Part shown: piece after piece, positions 31,876-41,816 of the stretch | How positions within the stretch are numbered: the first letter of the stretch is position 1 | Layout: the number at the start of each line of letters is the position of its first letter | Assembly: GCA_037693485.1 (NCBI GenBank) | Contig: CM075349.1 | Location: 68,675,001-68,739,000, forward strand | Reading direction: 5' to 3' | DNA: 64,000 nt | Source of the DNA: Kitagawia praeruptora | Lineage: Eukaryota; Streptophyta; Magnoliopsida; Apiales; Apiaceae | Made by a program: the position numbers and the translations under genes | The notes under the pieces: generated by a model | The model's input: only the letters and a program-made list of their open reading frames with translations | What the model was told of the DNA's origin: nothing | Database searches by the model: none

Positions 31876-34800
31876 ATGGCAACCAAAGCGTTTGATGTAG
31901 CAGGATTAGTTTTTCTTCCTAGCAACTATGCAGCACCACTGGAGAATGCAAATGCTCCAGAGGCGTTTCATTTGTTTCAAAATTTCTTGAAAAACTCTGA
32001 AATAGGGAAGGCGTTAACTGCACCACCAATACTCTCTGCTTCACAAATTGCTACTTTCTGGGCAAACTCTGTGTATGATGATGGAGAAGAGTCTGGCACT
32101 CCAACAATCACTTTCACTCATGCTGAATCAGAGTATATCATTACTCCAACTATGGTTAGGGATGCTCTGGATTTTGAGACTCACACTTCTTACAGTGTTG
32201 TTGGTCATGATCGCTTGAGGACAATGTTGTAGCAAATTGGATGTGCAGGCAACTTGAATAAGCTAGGGTCTCTGAGAAGGCCGCTTTTGAGAAAGGAATG
32301 GAGCTTCTTTTTCGATTGCATTACAAGAGCTTTTGGAAAGAAGACAACAAATTGGGATGCACTTCCTCTTGACACTCTCCAAATTGGTCATGCTCTACTG
32401 TATGGAGGTAATTTTGATTTTGGTAGACTAGTGCTAATGAATTTGGGAGAGCGTTTGTCTGAGCCTACTTCTGTTTATTTTGCTCGTTTTTGTCAAATGC
32501 TATTCACTGCTTGTGTGCCTAATATTACAATTGATGAAGCTGATGTCATTCAGCCTTTTCAAGTTGCTAAAAGGATGTTTTCTAATTTGACAAATAAAGA
32601 TGTTACTAAACAGCAAATACCTGATATGTTTATGCCACTAGCCTTACAAAACTATGTTAACCAACCTCAAGATTCTCAATCACCACAACACATGCCTGAA
32701 CCATTAGACACCATACATTCTGAACCAACACCCACAACACCCACAACAACTGTACCTACTACATCTCATCAACCACAACCAGAACACATAAACTCTGAAA
32801 CCTTAAACTCTCCAACAATAAACTCTCCACCACTAAACTTTGATACCTTAAACTCTGAGCCAGCACCTACTGAAAAACCCAAATCCAAACCAAAAAGAAA
32901 AATACACACCGCCCAAAACACTAAACACTCAAAGGCTAAACAGACATTACCTGGAGCTGTTTATTCTAGAAGAAAGAAACAAAAGGCAAACAGACCTTCA
33001 CTTTCACCACCTAAGGAGAGCTCTAGTGAAGAAGAAGAAGAGGAGATTGTAGTGCCTCAAGTCAAGAAGAGAAGATTAATTCTTTCAGAATCTGAAGATG
33101 AGCATGTATTTGTAGCTCCAGAGGTGGTTTCACTGCAAACACCTACTGTTGAGGTTGCAGAGAATGTTGCTATACCTGCAGAGGTTGAAATGCCTGCAGA
33201 GGATATTGTGGCTGTCAATGTTGAAATACCTGCAGAGGTTGAAATACCTGCAGAGGATGCTGTCAATGTTAAAGTACCTACAGAGGATAACATGCCTGTA
33301 GAAGAGGATCACAGAGATGATTTTTCACCAGTGAATGATGTTCTTGAATCATTTCAACCAATCCTTGATCCTATCTCACCTGTTGTTCATACTGAAGCTC
33401 CTGGTGTAGCTGATGAGCCTGCAGTTAATTTACCTGAAGCTGCAACATCACACACAGAACTGATATCTAATGCTTCTCCAATTCCAGATAAAGGTGATGA
33501 GGTTGATCAGGCAACTAAGATAATTTCTGAATCTATGACTGTTGAAGCTACACATACAAACTCTGTTGCAGAGCCTGTGCAACATGAGGAGACTATTGAC
33601 AAGATTGCAGAAGTTGTTGCAGAAACTGTGGCTGACACAGCTCAGCACAGTGGTTCTTTAAAAGATGCTCAAGCTAATGATGCAAGTGCTGAAGATGAAT
33701 CTGAAAACAGTGCAAACTCTGATTCTTTTCTGAGTGCACCAGCACAGACTGAAAATAAACATAAACCTTTTGATCAGCCTTGTCCATCTCATGCAATTGA
33801 AGTAGAGCACCTTGCTCAATATGCTGCTAATTGGTATAAACAAGACTGTATTTTTCCAAAAGGGAGAGCAGCTGATTTTGTTAAGCAGACTGCAAGTAAA
33901 ATTTCAAATCCAGAGATTTTATCATGTTTAAAGGCAACTGTGGTACAAGTCAAAACTCTGGATGGAAATTTTGCTGACACAAAACAAGAAATTGCTTCTT
34001 TGAAGACTGAGATACAGTCAAGAGAAATGAAGATGGAAAGAGAGTCCAAAATCAAAGCTGCACAGCTGTCTAAAGTTCAAGATACTCTCTTTGCCAGGCT
34101 AGGAAAGGTTGAAGAGAATCAAGCTGCTTTGTTTTCTAAGGTTGATTCTATTGCTAATTCTTTGGAGCTCATTACATCTATACTCATTCCTGATGATGTC
34201 AAAAAGGGGGAGAGAGTTGCTAAGTCTAAATGCAAAGTTTCTCAAACTCTGCTTCAAAAGGATGATGCTGGAGATGGAGGGGCAAGTGATAAGAAGAAGG
34301 GTTTAAACTCTGAAACACTAACTCTGAGATCTGGCAAATCTCTTAAGTCACAGTCTGTTGGAATAAACACTGAAACTCAAGGTACTTCAAAAACCAAGAG
34401 TTTGGAATTAATATCAAATCCAAAGACTGATGAGGAGTTAGCTGTTAAGCTTTTCATGGAAGAGAATGCAGAAGGAGTTACTATAGAAGATGCTAAAGCT
34501 GAAGAGAAGAGTCTGCAAGAAAAGCATTTGAAGACTTTAAAGTCTGATAAATTGAAGAAGAATGTGAAAGCTGTTAAAGCTGCAAAGCCTGTTCTTAAAG
34601 GCATTCAAATCAAAGAACCAGTTGGTACAAATCAAAGAATGCAAGTGTTCAGAAAACCAACAGATGAAGAAGCTAAGCAAAAGCTGAAAAGTATTGTTAC
34701 AACCTCTGTTGATACACATGTTGTACAGAAGAATGAAGACACAACCTCTGTTACTGCACAAGTTGTGACTACACCATTATTGTCTTCTCAGTTGAAATCA

Positions 34801-35568
34801 AAATTTGGAAAAGGTGTTCTTCATGATTCAAGGCTAGAAGCTACAGTTCCAATGGATTTTACTGATAGTAGAGCTTTATCTGGTAAAATTGGATACAACA
34901 AAGAAGGTATAGGCTCACACAGAGACAAAAGGCAATATGTTGGTCCCAGAGATCCTTCTTCACTGTCTGTTCCAGGTCGTGGTATCACTCAAGAGAGTTT
35001 AGACAGACTGGAGTCAGTACAGCTTGTATATCAGAAGAGTTTAGAGAAGGATTTCTTGCTATATTTCATGGCTGATGGAACAGTGTTTAAAGTTTCTGAA
35101 AAGGATATTGAATTAAAATACTGGGAAGAACTTGAATATGTCCTGTATATTTTCAGAGTGAGAAATCAAAGAGCTCAGTCAGTTGCAAATGTGCTCAGAC
35201 AAAGGATGATTCAAAACCTTGCAAGAAGAAAAATGAAATTCAACAGTAAGTATGTTCCTAAGTACAGAGATTGGAATGGCAATCTGATAGAAATGGAGAA
35301 GGGAACTACAAAGCTGAAGACTGATCTTGGAATCACTGTTCTGGATTTTAATGTGAAGTCTGAGGAAGTGAAATACATCAGGCTAGGAAATGAAATGAGA
35401 AGAAACAAAATCTACGATCTTAGAGCTGCTATCTATCAAACTGATGAGAATGATCCTCAGTTGAGAGAAATCAAGGAAGCCATGCAGATAGAGCTTGAAA
35501 ATGCTGAAAGAAGATTGCTTATAGACTATCTCAGAACAATGCCTGATCTTCAAGAGATTAGAAATTAA
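31876..35568 (+). pseudogene. Sirevirus env-position protein, one internal stop
   Basis: 1,230 codons in one frame, interrupted by TAG at 32230 (after RTML); the codon context suggests a former CAG. Residues 1-260 look folded (FHLFQNFLKNSEIGKAL, TITFTHAESEYIITPTMVRDAL, WSFFFDCITRAFGKK, SVYFARFCQMLF). Then about 250 residues of Pro/Thr/Ser/Glu-rich sequence with a basic patch (KPKSKPKRKIH) and VEIPAEVEIPAED repeats (near 33160-33300), a coiled coil (about 690-770), a Lys-rich part, and a charged C-terminal domain (about 1020-1230). I see no signal peptide, and no strong membrane span typical of an envelope protein. In Sireviruses an ORF in this place is called env-like; its role is unknown. 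Transcribed sense with gag-pol, with a promoter-like leader. Confidence 0.75.
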
Positions 35569-35708
35569 AGTCTGTAAGAATTTTCTTATTTTCTGTAGAA
35601 ATTGTTAAGTAATAGGTTAAACTCTGTTTGTAGGTTAAACACTGTAAAACTTTGTATTTGTTTTGACATCATCATTTACTGTAAACTTGTACATTCTTGC
35701 TAATGGAC

Positions 35709-35722
35709 AAGTTGGGGGAGAT
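35709..35722 (+). other. Polypurine tract of the Sirevirus
   Basis: AAGTTGGGGGAGAT sits immediately before the 3' LTR, the plus-strand primer site. Confidence 0.8.
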
Positions 35723-36237
35723 TGTTAGAAATGATTGATGAGAACAGTGTTTGGAAGCTATAGTGACAAAACAGAGTTTAGCTGGAAGCAGTCAGAGTTT
35801 AGTTAAACACTGACTGGAAGCACAACAGAGATTGTTAAACTCTGTAGCGGTATTGTCTGAAGAGTCAACAGTGTTTGAAGATTGATACAAGATAAATTTG
35901 GAAGCAATATCTTTAAAGATTGGAAAGCTGTCAAAGAGATTGAGTTGACTTGGAAGACTAGAGCAATCGTGATTGATATCAATTGTATAGCTTAATTATA
36001 GGAGAATCAATTATTGATTGTACGAAGCTGTATGTTTTATAAATACAGTTAGGTTAACCCTAGAAGGGTATCGAACATTGAGAAATTCATTGATTGTAAC
36101 CTAAGCAGCTCTCTGTGATATTTTACATCACTGAGAGAGGAATTGTTAATTCCAAACAGTTTTTAAGTATTAAACATTGTGTTCTTGTTAAGTTACTCAT
36201 ACAGTATTTGATTAACTATTGTGAATTTGACCTAACA
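35723..36237 (+). repeat. 3' LTR of the Sirevirus
   Basis: 515 bp, TGTTAGAAATG...GACCTAACA, between the polypurine tract and the TATGT duplication. TATAAATA at 36038-36045 is the likely promoter. AAACTCTG, CAGAGTTT, AAACACTG and CAGTGTTT all occur in its first 160 bp. Confidence 0.9.
36038..36045 (+). promoter_or_regulatory. LTR TATA box
   Basis: TATAAATA in the only complete LTR of the Sirevirus. Since the 5' LTR is missing, this promoter can only drive transcription out of the element into the Tekay LTR. Confidence 0.55.
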
Positions 36238-36242
36238 TATGT

Positions 36243-36668
36243 ATTACAACAGCTAGGTATGCCGATACTCCGCACTACACCCCGCAAGAGGGTACGGGAA
36301 AGACGAACTTTTGAGAGAGTGTTGGCAACGATTCCCGAGGTAGCTATCGGACGGTTGGGTATTGATAGATTATGTACATTAAGTGTGTAAGTTGGTGTAA
36401 TAACTTTTGATTGTTGAAATGCTTCATGTCGAAGTATTATTCAACAATGTATCTAAGTATGATCATGGGTTGTAATAACTGTTAACTTTAAACTTTTATT
36501 ATGATGAATGTTGTTCTCTGAGCATATGACTGGTGTGGGTGTGTGTATTATTGCGGGGTCAACTGCATAAATATTAAATGGAAAAATAAGGACCCAAGAG
36601 ATATTGATATTGAATGGAAATTGGTCCGTGATGGCCCGGATTATGACCCCGGATTTGGGGCTGTCACA
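36243..36668 (+). mobile_element. Tekay/Del solo LTR, right part
   Basis: Continuation of the LTR that starts at 20946. Ends GATTTGGGGCTGTCACA, a typical Tekay/Del LTR end, then ATAAA (36669-36673), equal to the bases before 20946. Confidence 0.75.
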
Positions 36669-36673
36669 ATAAA

Positions 36674-37064
36674 TACATAACAATTTTTTAATTTTAACCA
36701 ACAAAAAAGTTTTTTTTTTCTTAGAACAGGGCGGGGGCAATTTTTAAATTTTGACCACTAAAAATGTTTTTTTTTAACTTCGCTTAGAACAGGTCGCAGG
36801 AACACCCTTACGCAAATAAATATTAAAATTTATAATTTAAATTTTAGGGCCATGTTTAATATTATAATTAAATTTAATATTACATAGCTTGGGAGAGTTT
36901 CAAAGTATTATAATTTAATTTAATATTAGACGTTAAGTGAATTGAATTAATCATGTTAACATAGAAATGAGAAATTCAATCAAAAACATAATCGAGTATT
37001 CTTACGTGAATGTGAATAAACTTACAATCATGGGCCAAATATCCCAATGGTAGCAGATACAAGT
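36674..37064. other. Spacer, short T-tract repeats
   Basis: No gene. A short unit (ATTTTAACCAACAAAAAAGTTTTTTT...TTAGAACAGGGCG) is repeated with changes near 36690 and 36750. Confidence 0.45.
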
Positions 37065-37740
37065 AGTGTTGCACAAAAGTCCAAAATTGGATTGGATCGG
37101 ACCGACCCGGACCGAACCGAATATCGAATTTTTCTAATTTCTTGGACCGGGGACCATACCTGTTATAATCGGTCTTGGGACCGGACCGGACCAGACCAAA
37201 AAAACCCGAACCGGTATGGACCGCTTAGTTAATTTCTATATAAAAAATTATTGTTTATAATTTTAATATTTATTTTTTTAAAGTTTAATTACATAAAATA
37301 TATAAATTACTTTGCAAGTTAATATAAGTTCAAAAATAAAGTCCATATCTTATTTTTTGTGAAGTAATCGTAATTTCTACATATGTGAGTGTCAAGTATT
37401 TATCGTATATAGTATGACATTTAATCATTTAGATTGTAATGTTGATCGCTACTATTTCTTCAATTTATTTTCTACTAATTTGGCTTGTCAAATTATGATA
37501 TATTTAAATATTTAATCTCTATATTATATATTTCAAGAATCAAAGTAATATAAAAATAGCTATATATATATATAAATTCCGGTCCGATCCGGATTCTTTC
37601 AGAGTTTGGATCAGACCGGACCGAAGACCGATTTTTTTTGATTTTATGGATCGGAGATCGAACTGGCTACATATGGTTCGGTCCGGGTCGTGGACCGGTA
37701 GACCCGGTCCGGTCTAATTTACCTATCCAGACCGAAATGT
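37065..37740. repeat. hAT-like element rich in CGGACC units
   Basis: Starts AGTGTTGCACAAAAGTCC and carries dense CGGACC/GGTCCG/CCGGACC units in both outer parts (37090-37220 and 37575-37735) around an AT-rich middle. Same style as the element at 19164. Ends and duplication are not clear. Confidence 0.4.
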
Positions 37741-38068
37741 TATGAAACCCTAGATACAAGCACTTCCTTACAGCCACTAACTAAAGCTGTTATGCGCCTA
37801 TTAGTAAGTAGACACGTTTTTCTCTTTAAATTAATCAAATCTTATTTTTATCAGACATTATATTTTAAAATAATTTTAATTAAAAAGGATATACTGGCCT
37901 CTTTATATTAAAATTTGAATAAAAAAATTAAATTTAGAATATATTTAAAATTATAAATATAGAACATATTTACAAACCATATTTCAAATTGATACTTAAA
38001 AAACCCTAAAAAATACAATATCAAAATTTTCATTCGTTCTTAAAGCATGAAAATGCATTTATTTATTC

Positions 38069-38195
38069 CTAAAATATAGTCCGTTTTTTTTTTTTTTTGC
38101 TCAGGAATGATAAATTTCATTCATGAAAGGATGATACATCCGAAGAGATAATAAAAGCTTCATCATCTAACTGAAAGGTATGCTAAAATATAGTC
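38069..38195 (-). mobile_element. Short retroposon with 13-bp target duplication
   Basis: CTAAAATATAGTC occurs at 38069-38081 and 38183-38195. The 101-bp insert between them starts with a T-tract (the complement of a 3' poly-A) and is non-coding. Long target duplication and poly-A tail mean LINE-driven insertion on the minus strand. It shares about 20 bases with 19745-20215. Confidence 0.7.
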
Positions 38196-38570
38196 CTAAA
38201 ATATAATAAAATGAAAACAAGCATCTCCCAAAATTTATTTATTCCTAAAATATAGTCCGTTTTTGAAAACAAGCATCTCCCAAAATTTTTTCCAAAACTT
38301 TTCTCAAATTAGTTGGCATGATACTTGGCACATTTTAATTTGTGAACTCATATGTATACACGCGGGTCCCATATCATTATAGGAAACTTACTAATTATTT
38401 ATTATTCACATGACACATAAATATTTGGGAAAAATTTTGAAATATTTTTTGGCCTTTCTAGTATTTTCCTTTTTGAAAACTTATCAAAAGAAAGAACAAA
38501 CCAAATCAAAAACATTTTATCCTTTTCTGCTAAATAAGTTAGAGTAATATTCGCAAAATAAACAAATCAA
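38196..38570. other. AT-rich spacer with a small direct duplication
   Basis: GAAAACAAGCATCTCCCAAA occurs at about 38213 and 38263, separated by a second copy of the TTATTCCTAAAATATAGTCC stretch. No gene. Confidence 0.5.
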
Positions 38571-38581
38571 CTAGTGTAAAA

Positions 38582-38600
38582 GCCCGTGCAAGGCACGGGC
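38582..38600 (-). terminator. Helitron 3' hairpin
   Basis: GCCCGTGC, loop CTT, GCACGGGC on the minus strand, 7 nt before the terminal CTAG. In Helitrons this hairpin marks the end of transposition. A decayed copy lies at about 40160-40172. Confidence 0.8.
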
Positions 38601-41309
38601 ACTAAAATAAATTCTCGTCTGAAAATGTATACATATATTGAGATAATTTTGTAATTAAAAATATGATAAAATCTAAAATTTCGATTTTATCTCATATGTT
38701 TATAATTACCTGGTAATATTTCATACCAATTTCTTGAACCATATATTTTAAAATTTCATTAGATTTCTTAGATTTTGGATAAATATCAATACGATAATAT
38801 TCGCATGAATACTTATAATTGTTAAATTATTAATTTAGTTTTCAATGACGTGAAATGAACTTTTTTAAATTGAACATTTGGTTATAACATAAATAATGAT
38901 TTTAGTAAAATTGTCCGTATATAACATAGGCGTCTATTAACTCATTTGATTTTGTTGTAAATAATTGATCGTATATGTAAGACTATACCTTAAGACATAT
39001 TATAAAATTTCTTAATATTGAGTAAAAGTCATCATTGTGGTTGTCACAATCAATTTTTTGTAACATATATATTTATACATTATACACTCAAATATTTAGT
39101 TTTAGTCTGATGTTTATTATACAATTCCGAAGTTGAATTAAAAATTGGGTGAATTGAAACATGTTTTATATTATAATTTCAAATAATTTTTTTAAACTCA
39201 ACTTTAAATTTTTCCAAATTTTTTAATCGATGTAAAATATGATTAGACGACTTTAATGACCCGTGCATCTATATGAAATCTAAAATTAATTTCTTGATTT
39301 CATTGTATAATAATCTAAGTATATGTTATAATTTAACCATTATATATTATATTGATCAATTTACTATATTATATAAAAATTCATATGTATCATATTTTAT
39401 ACTTTATAGTCGAGTTATCATATTTTTAGAGTTCTCATCTTTTTAACAAAATTTCAATTATTTTTCTTATATGTTTAAATTCTTATGTTTTTAGACCAAT
39501 CATACATTTAAATCGTTGAAAGCCTAAATAGTTGGTCGACAAAAATCGTCTAATATAACTCAGATGTTTAAAATTTTATGTATCTAAAAGTTATTTGATG
39601 CAATTATTCATTATGTACGATTTGATAACTAAAATTTACATATTTCTTAAAACCAAATCTTTTTTTTAAATAATTTAATATCGACATAGAATTGAATGTA
39701 AATAAATCCCCTTTTTTTTACTCGGTTACATTTATATATAATCTAAAATTTTACTTTTTACATCAATCATTTAGAATGACAAAAGAGAATTGTCAAGTAT
39801 GTTCAATCGATTAGAATATTTTTTTTATAAGTTTATATCATCCAGTTTTCTAGAAATAATATAAACCAACATTTCATTTATTCAAAAATAAAAAATAGAA
39901 AAGGATGTGACACGAAGAGAAAATGTGGTTTATCTTATAGGATTTTTAAACAAAACTCAAAACTAAGTGTAGCATAGTTGGTTATGTCATAAGTTTGATG
40001 GAGAAGGTCAGTGCTTCAATTCCCAACACTAACTTAATTTCACTATTTTTACATAATTATTAAAGGATGACATTTTTATAATTTTTAAAAATATAGGGAT
40101 AAAATAGTAACTTCACAACCATTAAAATGGTAATCTTTGCCCTTGTGTTGAAGTTTAATGCAAGGCACGGGCACTCAACTAATTTCTCTTTTGTAATTAA
40201 AAATATGATAAAAGTTAAGATTTCGATCTATCAAATATTTTTATAGTTATTTTGTAATATTGCATACCAATTTTTTGAACCAAATATTTTATAATTTGAT
40301 TAAATTTCATAAAATTTGGATAAATAATGTAAAAATAGATTTTGAGACATATTACAAATCTCTTAATATTTAATAAAAGTCATCCTTACCTTTTGCTTGT
40401 CTCAATCATTTTTTCTAAACATATAAATTTATACATTTTTAAACTTAAATGTTTAGTTTTAGTCTAATATTTATTACACTATATAGAAGTTCAATAAAAA
40501 ATTGGGTAAATTCAATTATTTTTTATATTATAATTTTGAATTGTTTTTTTAGATCAATTTTAATTTTTTTTAAATATTTCAATCGATAAAAAATATGACA
40601 ACCTTAATGACCCGTGCATATGAAATCTAAAATCTAAATATATGTTATAACTCAACCATTATATATTATATTATATAAAATTCATATGTATGTACCAACT
40701 TTATAGTCGAGTTATAATCTAATTGATCATTTTAAATAATTATTGTACTTTTGTAATATTTATGATTCAAAAATTTATATCTTTTTTTAATTTAATGTGA
40801 ATGTGAATGTTAATTATATTATTTTTTATATATAACATAGATCATCTTTTTAGAGTTTTCACCTTTTTTTTACAACATAATTTCAATTATTTTTTGTATA
40901 TATTTAAATATTTATGTATTTAGACCAATCATATATTTAAATCGTTGAAAGAATAGTTGGTCGACCAAAACTCTCTAATATGAGTCATATATTTAAAATT
41001 TTATATACATAAAAGTTATGTGATGCAATTATTAATTATGTATGATGGAACGTATGTAAATAAATCTTTTTTCTTTTTGGACTCGGTTACATTATGTATA
41101 ATCTAGTTTTTTTCTATATCAATTATTTAAAATGATAAAAGAGAATTATAGAGTATTCTCAGTCGATTAAAATATTTTTTGTAATTTTATCTATCCAATA
41201 TTCTAGAATTAATATGAACAACATTTCATTTACTAAAAAAAGGATGAGATAAAAAGGGAAGAGAGGTGGTTTATGTTATATGATTTTTAAACAAAGCTCA
41301 AATTATTCG

Positions 41310-41517
41310 TAGCATAATTGGTTAAGGCATGAGTTTGAGATTGAATAGGTTAGTGGTTCGAATCCCAACAAAAGCATAATTTTTTTAGTTTTTACATAAT
41401 TATTAAAGGATGGCATGTGGTTTATGTTATAGGATTTTTAAACAAACCTCAAAATCAATCATAGCACAATTGGTTAATGCATGAGTTTGAGAGTGAATAG
41501 GTTAGTGGTTCGAATCT
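41310..41517 (+). repeat. tRNA-like A/B-box units inside the Helitron
   Basis: TAGCATAATTGG (41310) with GGTTCGAATCC (41355), and TAGCACAATTGG (41462) with GGTTCGAATCT (41507), resemble pol III A and B boxes. The two units are a 152-bp tandem duplication. A decayed third unit is at 39970-40024 in the other Helitron half. No cloverleaf acceptor stem, so they are not tRNA genes. Confidence 0.5.
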
Positions 41518-41667
41518 CAACACAAGCATAATTTCATTAGTTTTTACATAATTATTAAAGGATGACATTTTTGTAATTTTTTAAAAAATAAGGGTAAAAT
41601 TGTAATTTTACACCCATTAAAATGGCAAATTTTGCCCTTGTGTTGTCCTATTATATATAGTAATAGA

Positions 41668-41816
41668 TATGACGCACATCCCGGAGGTCACGTGGTGAGT
41701 CATGTGCAATAATTAATCGGCGTTATCGTCTTCCCGCTTATCATTCTTTTAAAATCAACACACGAATAAACACAATTATACTTCCATCTATACACACACT
41801 TCTCTCATTACCAGAA
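41668..41816 (+). promoter_or_regulatory. Promoter and 5' UTR of the 13-exon gene
   Basis: Only 149 bp separate the Helitron from the ATG. The stretch holds a G-box CACGTG (41689-41694) and TTCCCGCT (41731-41738), which resembles an E2F site, and ends in a C/A/T-rich leader. No strong TATA box. Any further promoter elements must lie inside or beyond the Helitron. Confidence 0.45.

Larger units (their letters stand above)
24127..36237 (+). mobile_element. Sirevirus (copia) element with env-position ORF, lacking its 5' LTR
   Basis: 12.1 kb: palindromic left end, primer site, gag, pol, a 2-kb spacer, a long extra ORF, polypurine tract and 3' LTR. Gag with several CCHC motifs, copia-order pol and a large ORF after pol are features of Sireviruses. 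Inactivated by three point stops (27652, 28456, 32230). Only the last 34 nt of the 5' LTR exist, plus an inverted copy of the same bases. AAACTCTG occurs 27 times. Confidence 0.92.
38571..41667 (-). mobile_element. Tandem double non-autonomous Helitron
   Basis: On the minus strand the 5' end is A|TCTATTACTATATATAATAG at 41667. The 3' end is a GCCCGTGC/GCACGGGC hairpin followed by CTAG|T at 38571. Insertion between A and T, TC and CTAG ends and the hairpin are all Helitron rules. Inside, at about 40150, the remains of a 3' end (GCAAGGCACGGGC) follow the remains of a 5' end (GCCCTTGTGTTG), so two related units of about 1.5 kb stand head to tail. No Rep/helicase gene. Confidence 0.82.

Noticed and set aside
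33057..33312. Antisense frames opposite the VEIPAE repeats
   Set aside because: They only mirror the sense repeats of the larger ORF.
26363..34312. AAACTCTG copies as a protein-level Asn-Ser repeat
   Set aside because: The octamer occurs in three codon phases and in non-coding spacer and LTR.
31876..35568. Typical viral envelope glycoprotein
   Set aside because: No visible signal peptide, Cys pattern or membrane anchor; the position after pol is the only link to env.
41310..41517. tRNA genes
   Set aside because: A and B boxes are present, but there is no acceptor stem or anticodon arm, and the units are repeated within a Helitron.
38571..41667. Autonomous Helitron
   Set aside because: No Rep or helicase frame; entirely AT-rich non-coding DNA.
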